A stretch of DNA of 64,000 bases from an uncultured Acidimicrobiales bacterium (GTDB lineage Bacteria > Actinomycetota > Acidimicrobiia > Acidimicrobiales > SHLQ01). The notes under the pieces were generated by a model. That model did not search any database, had not been told where the DNA came from, and was given only the letters and a program-made list of their open reading frames with translations. The DNA lies in contig CALHYX010000051.1 of assembly GCA_938041035.1 (NCBI GenBank), forward strand, positions 1-64,000, in the 5' to 3' direction. Position 1 is the stretch's first letter, and each line of letters starts with the position of its first letter. The position numbers were made by a program, and so were the translations under genes. Positions 37,011 through 46,268 of this stretch are shown piece after piece.

Positions 37011-38774
37011 TCAGTCGGTCTGCGGGGCCAGCCGCAGGCCGAGCTCGTCGAGATGTCGGTCATCGATCGCCGACGGGGCCTGGGTCATGGGATCGGCCCC
37101 CGACTGCGTTTTCGGATAGGCGATGACCTCGCGGATGTTCTCCTCGCCGGCGAGCAGCGCGGTGAGCCGATCGATGCCAAAGGCGAAACCGGCATGAGGC
37201 GGCGCACCGAAACGGAACGCATCGAGCAGGAACCCGAACTTGGCCTGGGCCTCTTCGGGGCCGATGCCGAGCAGGGAGAAGATCTGTTGCTGGATGTCCC
37301 CGCGGTGGATTCGGACGCTGCCCGAGCCCAGCTCCCAACCGTTGAGTACGAGGTCGTAGGCCTGGGAACGAATGTCGAGAAATGCCTCACCCTCGGCGGT
37401 CATCAACAGTTCGACGTCGTCGGGGTGCGGCATCGTGAACGGGTGATGCAGCGGCGTCGGGTTACCGGCGTCGTCGATCTCCTCGAACAACGGAAAGTCG
37501 ACCACCCACAAGAAGTTGAAACCGCCCTCGTTCACCGGCGGGCGTCCGAGCTGCAACCGCAGCCGTCCGAGGAGCATTTGCACCGTCCGCCGCGCATCGG
37601 CGACCAGGAGCAGTAGATCGCCCGGCTTGGCCTCGAGCCGCTCGACCAGGCCGGCGAGTTCGGCCTCGGAGCAGAACTTGGCGACGGGCGAGTTGAGGCT
37701 GAGATCCTCCTCGACCTTCATCCACACCAGACCCTTGCCGCCCCAGCTCTTCACGTCATCGGTGATGCCATCGAGCTTGTTGCGGCCCATCTCGGCACCA
37801 CCCTCGAAGCGGATGCCCTTGATGCAGTCGGCCTTGAACGCGTTGAACTCGGTCTCGGAGAACAGATCGGTCAGCTCCACCAGCTCCATGCCGAAGCGAA
37901 GATCGGGCTTGTCCGAGCCAAACCGTTCCATCGCCTCGTGCCAGGTCATGGTGGGAATCTCGCCCGGTCGTTCCCCCGTCACAGCCTCAGCCGCGGCGCG
38001 AATGGCCGCGTTGATGAAGGTGAACACGTCTTCCTGGGTGACGAAACTGGCTTCGGCATCGAGCTGCATGAACTCGAACTGGCGGTCGGCGCGCAGGTCC
38101 TCGTCCCGAAGGCACCGGGCGATCTGGTAGTAGCGGTCGAAGCCGCCGACCATGCACAGCTGCTTGAACAGCTGCGGGCTCTGCGGAAGGGCATAGAACG
38201 AGCCGGGCTTGAGGCGCGACGGAACGACGAAGTCGCGCGCCCCCTCCGGGGTCGAGGCGATCAGCATGGGGGTTTCGATCTCGACGAAACCCTGGGACTC
38301 CATCGCCCGTCGGATGGCGCTGTTCACCGTGGCCCGGGTGCGCAGGTTCCGTTGCATTCGGGGTTTGCGGAGGTCGATGTATCGGTGCTTCAGCCGAAGG
38401 TTCTCGTCGACCTGGGTGCGCTCGTGCATCGGGAAGGGTGGTGGCTCGGCCTCAGCGAGCACCTCGACCGTGCAGTCGCGCACCTCGATCTCACCGGTCT
38501 CGAGTTCGTCGTTCACCGTGCCCTCCTGTCGGGGCTGCACCGTGCCCGTCACCCGCACGACGTACTCCGACCGCAGGTCGCGCGCCCCATCGACGACGCA
38601 CTGGACCAGTCCACTGCGGTCGCGCAGGTCGATAAAGGCGAGGTGTTCGCTGTGCTCTCGGCGACCGTTCACCCAGCCGCACAGCACGACCTCGCGGCCG
38701 ACGTCGGTGATGCGGAGCGATCCGCACAGATCGCTGCGCATCGAGGTTGCATCGGTGAGGGGTTGATCGTTCAC
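37011..38774 (-). CDS. aspS: aspartyl-tRNA synthetase
   Basis: Class IIb aminoacyl-tRNA synthetase of 587 aa, normal bacterial length. An OB-fold anticodon-binding domain covers about 12-105 (VVLCGWVNGRREH, FIDLRDRSGLVQ). Class II motif 2 is ARCLRDEDLRADRQFEF, followed by the bacterial GAD insertion (about 290-420). Motif 3 is FAFGIDRLTALLAG. It charges tRNA-Asp in the cytoplasm. Its GTG overlaps the hisS stop (GTGA), so hisS and aspS are coupled, the usual actinobacterial arrangement. Confidence 0.97.
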   Translation of the reverse strand: MNDQPLTDATSMRSDLCGSLRITDVGREVVLCGWVNGRREHSEHLAFIDLRDRSGLVQCVVDGARDLRSEYVVRVTGTVQPRQEGTVNDELETGEIEVRDCTVEVLAEAEPPPFPMHERTQVDENLRLKHRYIDLRKPRMQRNLRTRATVNSAIRRAMESQGFVEIETPMLIASTPEGARDFVVPSRLKPGSFYALPQSPQLFKQLCMVGGFDRYYQIARCLRDEDLRADRQFEFMQLDAEASFVTQEDVFTFINAAIRAAAEAVTGERPGEIPTMTWHEAMERFGSDKPDLRFGMELVELTDLFSETEFNAFKADCIKGIRFEGGAEMGRNKLDGITDDVKSWGGKGLVWMKVEEDLSLNSPVAKFCSEAELAGLVERLEAKPGDLLLLVADARRTVQMLLGRLRLQLGRPPVNEGGFNFLWVVDFPLFEEIDDAGNPTPLHHPFTMPHPDDVELLMTAEGEAFLDIRSQAYDLVLNGWELGSGSVRIHRGDIQQQIFSLLGIGPEEAQAKFGFLLDAFRFGAPPHAGFAFGIDRLTALLAGEENIREVIAYPKTQSGADPMTQAPSAIDDRHLDELGLRLAPQTD

Positions 38775-40069
38775 GAGGGTTCTCCAGTGGGAACAGAGTC
38801 GGCGGCTGGGTCTTCCAGCCGGGTGGTGATGATGTCGACCAGGCTGGCCCGGTCGATGCGAACCTGACCGGCGTCGCCGCGCAGGTCTCGAACGGTGACG
38901 ACGCCGTCGGCGAGTTCGTCCTCCCCGATGAGCACCGCGAGGGCAGCACCGGATCGGTCGGCGACCTTCATCTGCGACCGCATGTTGCGGCCGTCCCAGG
39001 CCCGGTCGACACGGATGCCACCCTGTCGAAGGAGGTCGGTTACGACGAGCGCCTCCTCGCCACCGGTGACGTCGATGACGAACACCTGGGGTTGCTGGTC
39101 GGGGCCGGGAAACACACCCTCGGCGTCGCAGGCCATCAAGATGCGTTCGATACCGAGGGCAAAGCCGATCCCCGGCGTCGGCGGGCCGCCCAGCTGTTCG
39201 GCCAGACCGTCGTAGCGACCGCCACCGCCGAGCGCGTTCTGGGCCGCGGAGAGCGAGTCGCCCGCGAACTCGAAGGTCGTCTTCACGTAGTAGTCGAGGC
39301 CTCGCACCAGCCGGGGTGAGATCTCATAGGGAATACCGAGGGCCTGAAGGCCCTCGCACACCGCGGTGAAGTGGGCGCCGGCCTCATCGGTCAGATGGTC
39401 CACCATCAGCGGGGCTTCGGCGATCACGGCCTGGTCGGGTTCGCGTTTGGAATCGAGCACCCGCAGCGGGTTGATGTCGAGCGTGGCCTGGGACTGCTCG
39501 GTCAGCTCGCCTCGGCGGCCGGTCAGGTAGTCGGTGAGCGCGGCGAAGTAGGCCGGGCGGCATTCGGGGTCACCCAGGCTGTTCAGAAGGAGCCGGACGT
39601 GACGAAGACCGAGCGTTTCGTAGAAGCGCCAGGCGAGAGCGATGACCTCGACGTCGATGTGAGGGTCGTCGGTACCAAGGGCTTCAACGCCGACCTGGGT
39701 GAACTGCCGATAGCGGCCGGCCTGGGGGCGTTCGTACCGGAACTGGGGGCCCTCGTACCAGGCCTTCCACGGGACACCGGGGCGGTGTTGGACGAATGCC
39801 CGCACCACCGACGCGGTGAGTTCCGGACGCAGGGCGACGGTCTTGCCGTCGCGGGTCTCGAAGTCGTACATCTCTTTCGTGACGACGTCGGTGGCCTCGC
39901 CCAGCCGTTTGAAGACACCGAGATCCTCGAACATGGGCGTGATGATCTGGCCGTATCCGGCCGAGGTGGCCGCATCGGCAAACGCGCTGATGAGCGCGCT
40001 CTGTCGACCCGACTCGGGGGCGAAGATGTCGCGGGTGCCCTTGGGCGCCTGGAAGAGGGGTTTGGCCAC
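38771..40069 (-). CDS. hisS: histidyl-tRNA synthetase
   Basis: Class IIa synthetase of 432 aa. Motif 1 region FQAPKGTRDIFAPE near the N-terminus, motif 2 GPQFRYERPQAGRYRQFTQ near 110, the HisA motif LVRGLDYYVKTTFEF near 255 and motif 3 GIGFALGIERI near 305. The anticodon domain is C-terminal. It charges tRNA-His. The GTG giving VAKPLFQAPKG was chosen; a TTG three codons upstream is in frame and has GGAGG at long spacing. It follows rel by 65 nt in the conserved rel-hisS-aspS order. Confidence 0.96.
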   Translation of the reverse strand: MAKPLFQAPKGTRDIFAPESGRQSALISAFADAATSAGYGQIITPMFEDLGVFKRLGEATDVVTKEMYDFETRDGKTVALRPELTASVVRAFVQHRPGVPWKAWYEGPQFRYERPQAGRYRQFTQVGVEALGTDDPHIDVEVIALAWRFYETLGLRHVRLLLNSLGDPECRPAYFAALTDYLTGRRGELTEQSQATLDINPLRVLDSKREPDQAVIAEAPLMVDHLTDEAGAHFTAVCEGLQALGIPYEISPRLVRGLDYYVKTTFEFAGDSLSAAQNALGGGGRYDGLAEQLGGPPTPGIGFALGIERILMACDAEGVFPGPDQQPQVFVIDVTGGEEALVVTDLLRQGGIRVDRAWDGRNMRSQMKVADRSGAALAVLIGEDELADGVVTVRDLRGDAGQVRIDRASLVDIITTRLEDPAADSVPTGEPS

Positions 40070-40133
40070 GACCAGCAAGGCTACCGCCGCCTCCGGCCAA
40101 CCCTGTGGCCTTTACCGTTCGGTGGCTACCGGG

Positions 40134-42347
40134 TTACGCGCCCTTGCCGGGGATGACCCGGTACGCGTCGTACACGTGATCGAGGTCACGGATCTCGCTG
40201 AGCACCGCGGTGAGGTGTCCGACCTCGCCGAGTTCGAGCTCGAAGCGCATGCGCGACACCCGGTCGTTGCCCGTGTTGCTGTCCGAGCTCAAGATGTTGA
40301 GTCGGTTGTCGGCCATCACTCGGGCGATGTCGGCGAGCAGGTGGGAGCGGTCGAGGGCCTTGACTTCGATCGAGGTCACGAAATGGCCGGAGTGCTCGGC
40401 CATCCACTCGACTTCGATCATGCGTTCGGCGTGCCCGGCGATGAGTTCCTGGGCGTTGGCGCAATCCGTTCGGTGGACCGACACGCCTCGGCCGCGGGTG
40501 ACGAACCCCATAATGTCGTCGGGCGGTACCGGCGTGCAGCACTTCGACAGCCGGATCAACATGTCGTCGAGACCCTCGACGTGCACCGCCGGGCCACCGT
40601 CGTTGCGGCGTCGCCGTCGTCCGATGGTCTGCGAGATCTGTTCGGGGCCGCCGCCGCGCAGCTCCTTGTCGATCTGGCCCGCCACCGCCTTGGCCGACAC
40701 GTGACCCTCGCCGATGGCCGCGAACAACGATTCGATGTCGACGTAGTTCATCGCCGCACCGATCTCGGCGAGCTGTTCGCCCTTCAGCACCTTCTTGACC
40801 GGCAGGCCGCCGGCGCGCAGCGCGTCGACGAGATCCTCGCGCCCGGACTCGATGGCATCCTCGCGCCGCTCGCGCGAATGCCACTGGCGGATCTTGTTGG
40901 CGGCGCGGTGAGTGACGACGAACGAGAGCCAATCGCTCGACGGACCGGCCCCCTCGACCTTGGATGTGTGCACCTCGATGAGGTCGCCGGAAGCGAGACG
41001 CGTGTCGAGCGGGACCTGTTTGCCGTTGACCCGGGCGCCGATGCAGGCGTGGCCGACCTCGGTGTGCACCGCGTAGGCAAAGTCGACCGGCGTGGCACCG
41101 ATCGGCAGGTTCTTGACCATGCCCTTCGGGCTGAACAAGAAGACCTCGTCGTCCTCTTCGAGATCGTTCTTGAGGTTCGCCATGAAGGCGTTGGGGTCCT
41201 CGGTGTCCTGTTGCCAGTCGACGATGCGGTTCAGCCACGCCATCTCCGAGGCGGGTGAGGCGCCGTTCTCCTTGTAGTCCCAGTGCGCAGCGGCACCGAA
41301 CTCGGCCCGGTCATGCATCTCCTGGGTGCGGATCTGGACCTCGAGCTGCTTGCCCTGGGGCCCCACCACCGTCGTGTGTAACGACTGGTAGAGGTTGAAC
41401 TTGGGCATGGCGATGTAGTCCTTGAATCGCCCCTGCACCGGCTTCCACGTGGCGTGGATCGAACCGAGTGCGGCGTAACAATCGCGCACGCTCGCCACGA
41501 TGACCCGGATCCCGACCAGGTCGTGAATCTGTTCCAGCGAGGTGCCCTTCAGCTGCATCTTCTCGTAGATGCTGTAGAGGTGCTTCGGGCGGCCGTTCAC
41601 CGACGCGTCGATGCCGAGTTCGGCCAGCCGGGCCTGCACATCGCCGAGCACTTGGGCGAGGTAAATCTCCCGCTCGGGGGCTCGCCGCGCCACCAGGTGA
41701 TCGATCTCGGCGTACCGCTTCGGGTGCAGCGCAGCGAACGCGAGGTCTTCGAGCTGTTGCTTCACGTCCTGCATGCCGAGGCGATGCGCCAGGGGGGCGT
41801 AGATCTCAAGCGTTTCGAGCGAGGTTCTTTCCTGTTTGAACTCCGGCAGGGCGGCGATCGTGCGCATGTTGTGCAGTCGGTCGCACAGCTTGATGATCAG
41901 GACCCGGAGGTCCTTGGCGATCGCCACGAGCATCTTGCGGATGGTGGCCGCCTGCTGGTGTTCCTTGGTGTCGTACTTGACCCGCTCGAGCTTGGTGACG
42001 CCGTCGACGATCGCGGCCACCTCGGGCCCGAGCGCCGACTCGATTTCGGCGAGTTCGACTTTGGTGTCCTCCACCGAGTCGTGCAGCAGCGCCGCGGCGA
42101 TCGTGACATCGTCGAGGCCCAGCTCGGCGACGATGGCCGCTACGGCGAGCGGGTGGTGGATGTAGGCCTCCCCCGACTTCCGGGTCTGGCCGTCGTGGGC
42201 GTCGAAGGCAATGCGATAAGCCGCGGTGATGCGCTCGGTCGGAGCCGCCGGGTGTTTCTCGCGGTACGCGTCGATGAGGTGACGCAGATCGCTCGAGAGC
42301 GTCTCGTCCTTGCGCCGCCACGGGAGCACTCGGGTAACGGTCGCCAT
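40134..42347 (-). CDS. rel: bifunctional (p)ppGpp synthase/hydrolase, RelA/SpoT family
   Basis: Stringent-response enzyme of 737 aa with the full long-RSH layout. The HD hydrolase domain covers about 40-190 (YIHHPLAVAAIV, LLHDSVEDT, CDRLHNMRT). The synthetase domain covers about 250-360 (YSIYEKMQLKG, DLVGIRVI, YQSLHTTVVGPQG). A TGS domain lies near 405-465 (VFLFSPKGMVKNLP), then helical and zinc-finger-like regions (RLSKCCTPVPPDDIMGF), and a C-terminal ACT domain (SIEVKALDRSHLLADIARVM). The HD motif is intact, so both synthesis and hydrolysis are expected, as for the single Rel of actinobacteria. It lies 28 nt downstream of apt. Confidence 0.97.
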   Translation of the reverse strand: MATVTRVLPWRRKDETLSSDLRHLIDAYREKHPAAPTERITAAYRIAFDAHDGQTRKSGEAYIHHPLAVAAIVAELGLDDVTIAAALLHDSVEDTKVELAEIESALGPEVAAIVDGVTKLERVKYDTKEHQQAATIRKMLVAIAKDLRVLIIKLCDRLHNMRTIAALPEFKQERTSLETLEIYAPLAHRLGMQDVKQQLEDLAFAALHPKRYAEIDHLVARRAPEREIYLAQVLGDVQARLAELGIDASVNGRPKHLYSIYEKMQLKGTSLEQIHDLVGIRVIVASVRDCYAALGSIHATWKPVQGRFKDYIAMPKFNLYQSLHTTVVGPQGKQLEVQIRTQEMHDRAEFGAAAHWDYKENGASPASEMAWLNRIVDWQQDTEDPNAFMANLKNDLEEDDEVFLFSPKGMVKNLPIGATPVDFAYAVHTEVGHACIGARVNGKQVPLDTRLASGDLIEVHTSKVEGAGPSSDWLSFVVTHRAANKIRQWHSRERREDAIESGREDLVDALRAGGLPVKKVLKGEQLAEIGAAMNYVDIESLFAAIGEGHVSAKAVAGQIDKELRGGGPEQISQTIGRRRRRNDGGPAVHVEGLDDMLIRLSKCCTPVPPDDIMGFVTRGRGVSVHRTDCANAQELIAGHAERMIEVEWMAEHSGHFVTSIEVKALDRSHLLADIARVMADNRLNILSSDSNTGNDRVSRMRFELELGEVGHLTAVLSEIRDLDHVYDAYRVIPGKGA

Positions 42348-42375
42348 CTACAGAAGATCCTTCAGCATCGGTGCA

Positions 42376-42894
42376 TCAGTCATAGCGCACCACCGCCTCG
42401 ACGCGTGTCGATGGCAGCCGATCGCGGCCCCCGAGGGCGCCGATCTCGACCAGAAAGCCCATGCCGACGAGTTCGCCGCCCGCCCGCGCGATCAGCCCGG
42501 CGGCCGCGGCGGCGGTGCCACCGGTTGCCAGCACGTCGTCGATGATCAGCACCCGTTTGGCCGCCACCGAGTCGACGTGAATCTCGAGGGTGTCGGTGCC
42601 GTATTCGAGCTCGTAGGTCTGAGAGAACGTGTCGAAGGGTAGCTTTCCCGCCTTGCGCATCGGAGCGAACCCGGCCTCGAGCATGCCGGCGACCGGCGTG
42701 CCGAAGATGAAGCCCCGGGCTTCGATGCCGACCACGAGATCGATCGCGGCATCAACCCACGGCGCCGCCAGCCGGGTGACGGCATCCTGCAGGCCCGATG
42801 CCGAGGCGAGAAGCGGTGTGATGTCGCGATAGAGGATCCCCGGCTTGGGGTGATCGGGGATGCTTCGAATCAGATCGGCGACGACGTCTGCCAT
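42376..42894 (-). CDS. apt: adenine phosphoribosyltransferase
   Basis: Purine-salvage enzyme of 172 aa converting adenine and PRPP to AMP. Hallmarks are IPDHPKPGILYRDITPLL at the N-terminus, VVGIEARGFIFG in the core, and the PRPP-binding loop VLIIDDVLATGGTAAAA near residue 120. The ATG was preferred over the adjacent in-frame GTG. It sits between secF and rel, the common actinobacterial secDF-apt-rel order. Confidence 0.96.
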   Translation of the reverse strand: MADVVADLIRSIPDHPKPGILYRDITPLLASASGLQDAVTRLAAPWVDAAIDLVVGIEARGFIFGTPVAGMLEAGFAPMRKAGKLPFDTFSQTYELEYGTDTLEIHVDSVAAKRVLIIDDVLATGGTAAAAAGLIARAGGELVGMGFLVEIGALGGRDRLPSTRVEAVVRYD

Positions 42895-42942
42895 CACCCC
42901 ACGGTACCGCTCCCGGCACGGTCGCGGTGAGGGGCCGTCGGC

Positions 42943-44055
42943 CTACTTCTTGCGCTTTTGTTTGCGCGGCCGCGGCGGGATGGCTCCGGTCGGGGCCGGC
43001 CGACTGACCGTCGAGGTTTCCCGGCCGCCGCTGGTCGTGCGAATGGCCCGCTTGGGGGCGGCGCCGCGCGACGCGTCCTCGGCGCTGACCTTGCGGGTGG
43101 CGCCACCGTCGTCGTCGCGGGATTCGACCTTGCGGCGAATCTCGACGAAGCCGGGCTCGCGCTCTTTCAGGAAGGCCACGACCGCGGACGCGACGAACAG
43201 CGACGAATAGCCGCCGACGATGAGACCGATGAGCAGAGCGATCGCGAATTCGCGCAGGGTGACCGCGCCGAGCAGCACCGAACCGATCAGCAGCATCGAC
43301 AGCACCGGCAACACCGAGGTGATGGTCGTGTTCAACGACCGCATGAACACCTGGTTGAGCGCCAGGTTCATCATCTCGGTGTAGGTGTAGCGACCGGTGG
43401 CCCCCACCCGTCCGGTGATCTCGCGCACCTTGTCGTACACGACGATCGTGTCGTACAGCGAGTAACCCATGATGGTGAGGAAGGCAATGACGGTCGCCGG
43501 GGTGACCTCGAACTGGAACAGGGCGTACAGCCCGACCGAGATCAAGATGTCGTGGGCGACCGCGATGAGCGCACCGATCGCCATCTTCCATTCGAGCCGA
43601 ACCGAGATGTAGGCAGCGATGGCGATGAAGAAGAAGATGAGCGCCCGCGTGGCTTTGTTGGTGATCTCCTCACCCCACGAGGGGCCGACCGTGCTGACCG
43701 AGACCTCGTTCTCGGGTACACCGGCGAGATCGGCGACCTGGGCGCGGAGTTCGTCGACGGCCCCGGACTCATCGATGTCGGTGCGGATCCGCAGCGTGTC
43801 GGACCCGACGGTCTGGATGGTGGCGTTGGCGGCACCGACCGAAGCCAGCGCGTTGCGCGCATCGCTGACCGACACATCGGTCTTGACCTCCAACGAGGTA
43901 CCACCTTCGAAGTCGATCCCGAGGTTCAGACCCCGGAAGATCAGCGCGCCGACGCTGACGACGAGCAACATCGCCGATACCGCGAGCATCGTGCGCCAGG
44001 CCTTCGGGAAGTCGAAGTGGTGGACCCCTCGGTACAGCTTGCCAAAGCCGCTCAT
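42943..44055 (-). CDS. secF: protein translocase subunit SecF
   Basis: Membrane subunit of 370 aa in the SecDF motor, which uses the proton gradient to pull exported proteins out of SecYEG. The first helix is near 20-40, followed by the extracytoplasmic P1 region with GLNLGIDFEGGTSLEV, then five C-terminal helices with IMGYSLYDTIVVYDKVRE (the conserved D4-type region). The C-terminal 70 residues are a basic cytoplasmic tail ending in a Lys/Arg cluster, somewhat longer than in E. coli. The ATG overlaps the secD stop (ATGA). Confidence 0.96.
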   Translation of the reverse strand: MSGFGKLYRGVHHFDFPKAWRTMLAVSAMLLVVSVGALIFRGLNLGIDFEGGTSLEVKTDVSVSDARNALASVGAANATIQTVGSDTLRIRTDIDESGAVDELRAQVADLAGVPENEVSVSTVGPSWGEEITNKATRALIFFFIAIAAYISVRLEWKMAIGALIAVAHDILISVGLYALFQFEVTPATVIAFLTIMGYSLYDTIVVYDKVREITGRVGATGRYTYTEMMNLALNQVFMRSLNTTITSVLPVLSMLLIGSVLLGAVTLREFAIALLIGLIVGGYSSLFVASAVVAFLKEREPGFVEIRRKVESRDDDGGATRKVSAEDASRGAAPKRAIRTTSGGRETSTVSRPAPTGAIPPRPRKQKRKK

Positions 44056-45800
44056 GTCGTCGCCTCCTCAAGGTCGTCGTTCAGTCTCGGCGGGATGCCA
44101 AACTTGCCCGAGTCTTCGTCGAAGGAGGCGGACCGGGTCAGGAAGCGGACGGCCGGCCCCATGAAGAAGTACGTGGCCACGAGGTCGAGAATGGTCGCGA
44201 GGCCCAGATAGAACGCAAAGCCTCGGACCGCGCCGACGGTGAGGAAGAACAACAGCGCGGCGCCGATCAGCGAGGCGACGTCGGCCTTCACGATGGTCGA
44301 GAACGCCACCGGGAACGCCTTGTCGACCGCGGATCTGGGGGTGCGACCGTTGCGCACGTCCTCGCGCAAGTGCTCGAAGTACACGATGTTGGAGTCCACG
44401 GACACACCGATGGAGACGATGAGCCCGGTGATGCCGGCGAGGGTGAGCGCCAAACCCTGACTCTCGCCGAGCCAGGAGATGATGGTCCACAACAGCGCAC
44501 CACTGATGGCCAGGCTTAACATGGCGATGACGCCGAGGGCCCGGTAGTAGCCAATGATGAACAGCGCCACCAGCCCGAGCCCGACCAGGCCGGCGATGAT
44601 GCCGGCGTCGCGGGCGTCGGTGCCGAGCGTGGCCGAGACCTTCTGGCTGGTCTGCACTTCGAGCTCGACCGGAAGAGCGCCGTACCGGAGGGCGAGGGCG
44701 AGGTCCTTGGACTCGCCTTCGTCGAAGTCGCCGGTGACCTGTACGAGACCGGTGAATTCCGGAGCCTGGACGGTGGGTGAGGTGAGCACGACGGAGTCGA
44801 GTACCGCGGCGATGCGCTGGGTCGGGCACAGCTGCGGGTTGCCGCTGAAGCAGATCGCGGCCAACTCGTTGAACAGGCTGTTGCCGTCGTTGTTGAGGTC
44901 GAGCTCGACGCGCCAGGTGGCGCCGCTGTCGAGGCGAGCCTGAGCGTCGGCGGTGATGTTGCCAGTGAACGAGGTGGGGCCGAGCAGCACCACGCTGGCG
45001 AATCCAGAGTCGTCGGGCAGGCCGGCGAGGGTGACGAGGTCGCAGGCCCGATCCTCCGCCGGATCGGTAATGCCGTCTTCGTTGGTTTCCGACACCCCGT
45101 TCTCGCTTCGGATCGCGTCGAACTCGCGGTCCATGAATTCGGCGAGGCAGCGCTCCGGGGTACCCATCGAGGCGGCCGGGTCGGCGGTGGCGGGCTCCGG
45201 CGGCGCGAACGTGGTGCTCGGCCCGTCGGATGTGGGCGGCACGGAGGCGTCGGTGTCACCGCTGGTGGTGGGAGCGTCGGAGGTGGTCGGGGCTTCCGTG
45301 GTGGAGGGAAGGGTCGAGGCCGGCACGGTGGTCGCGGGAGCCGTCGAACCCGGCACGGTCGTGCCCGCGTCGCCGCTGGTCGACGGATCACCGGTGGTCG
45401 ACGTTGCGCTCTCCTCCAACGCTTCGCGCGCTTCGTCGGTGACGGGGATCAGGCCGAAGTCGGCAATGACCGGACGGAAGCGCAACTCGGCGGTCTGGCC
45501 GACCAACTCGAGGGCTCGGTCCTGGTCGTCCACGCCGGGAAGCTGCACCAAGATGTTGCCGCCCTGACGCGAAATCTCCGGTTCGGCGACACCGATGGCG
45601 TCGACCCGGTTGCGGATGATCTCGATCGCCTGATCGATCTGGTCGCTCTCGACATCCTCGGTCGGCTCGAGAACAACGGACGCGCCGCCCTGCAGATCGA
45701 GTCCGAGCAGCGGCTCGTTTCCCGCCACGAAGGTCCAGATCAACCCGAGGACCGATACCGCGATGATGCCAATGAGTGAATACCGTTGCCGGCTGGACAC
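44052..45800 (-). CDS. secD: protein translocase subunit SecD with Ser/Thr/Pro insertion
   Basis: SecDF motor subunit of 582 aa with a GTG start. Visible are helix 1 near residues 6-26, LGLDLQGGASVVLEP, the P1 domain motif IIRNRVDAIGVAEPEI, QLPGVDD and the C-terminal membrane region SLAISGALLWTIISWLG, SIGVSVDSNIVYFEHLRED. The odd feature is an extracytoplasmic stretch of about 75 residues (about 128-205) made almost only of Thr, Ser, Pro, Ala and Gly, plus a further insertion, both within the P1 head region. Similar disordered insertions occur in other high-GC actinobacterial SecD proteins. Confidence 0.95.
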   Translation of the reverse strand: MSSRQRYSLIGIIAVSVLGLIWTFVAGNEPLLGLDLQGGASVVLEPTEDVESDQIDQAIEIIRNRVDAIGVAEPEISRQGGNILVQLPGVDDQDRALELVGQTAELRFRPVIADFGLIPVTDEAREALEESATSTTGDPSTSGDAGTTVPGSTAPATTVPASTLPSTTEAPTTSDAPTTSGDTDASVPPTSDGPSTTFAPPEPATADPAASMGTPERCLAEFMDREFDAIRSENGVSETNEDGITDPAEDRACDLVTLAGLPDDSGFASVVLLGPTSFTGNITADAQARLDSGATWRVELDLNNDGNSLFNELAAICFSGNPQLCPTQRIAAVLDSVVLTSPTVQAPEFTGLVQVTGDFDEGESKDLALALRYGALPVELEVQTSQKVSATLGTDARDAGIIAGLVGLGLVALFIIGYYRALGVIAMLSLAISGALLWTIISWLGESQGLALTLAGITGLIVSIGVSVDSNIVYFEHLREDVRNGRTPRSAVDKAFPVAFSTIVKADVASLIGAALLFFLTVGAVRGFAFYLGLATILDLVATYFFMGPAVRFLTRSASFDEDSGKFGIPPRLNDDLEEATT

Positions 45801-45834
45801 GAATCAAATCTCCTTGGCCAACGGGCCCGCTCGT

Positions 45835-46212
45835 TCAGGCTTCTTCGTCGACGACGTCGTCGACGTTCTTCTTCGACAGCAGCTTCTTGTACGAGTCGCC
45901 CTCGCCGGCGTCCGCCTCGTCGGAATCATCTTCAGCGCTGTCGTCGGTACCAGCCGTGACGGCGGACCCGCCGACCTTGGCCTCGACCGCGGAACGCACC
46001 ATCCGAATTTCGATGCCGCCACCGATGTCGACGTACAGCTCGTCGCCATCGATTTCGACGATCTCACCGTAGATGCCCGAGGTCGTGATGACCTCGTCGC
46101 CCTCGGCCAGCGACGACAACAGGGCCTGTTGCTTCTTCACCCGCCGCTGCTGCGGCACGATGATGATCGCGTACATGAGAACCAGCAAAAGTATGAAGGG
46201 AAGGAGTTGCAT
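45835..46212 (-). CDS. yajC: preprotein translocase subunit YajC
   Basis: Single-span membrane protein of 125 aa associated with SecDF. The helix LLPFILLLVLMYAIIIVP is followed by QQRRVKKQQALLSSLAEGDEV and TTSGIYGEIVEI, the conserved YajC core. The last 40 residues are acidic and lineage-specific. It lies 34 nt upstream of secD and 56 nt downstream of tgt on the same strand. Confidence 0.94.
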   Translation of the reverse strand: MQLLPFILLLVLMYAIIIVPQQRRVKKQQALLSSLAEGDEVITTSGIYGEIVEIDGDELYVDIGGGIEIRMVRSAVEAKVGGSAVTAGTDDSAEDDSDEADAGEGDSYKKLLSKKNVDDVVDEEA

Positions 46213-46268
46213 GCCTACGTCTTTCCTCAGCCCGGCCCGACCCGGGAGAACCGGGTGATCTTATCGCC

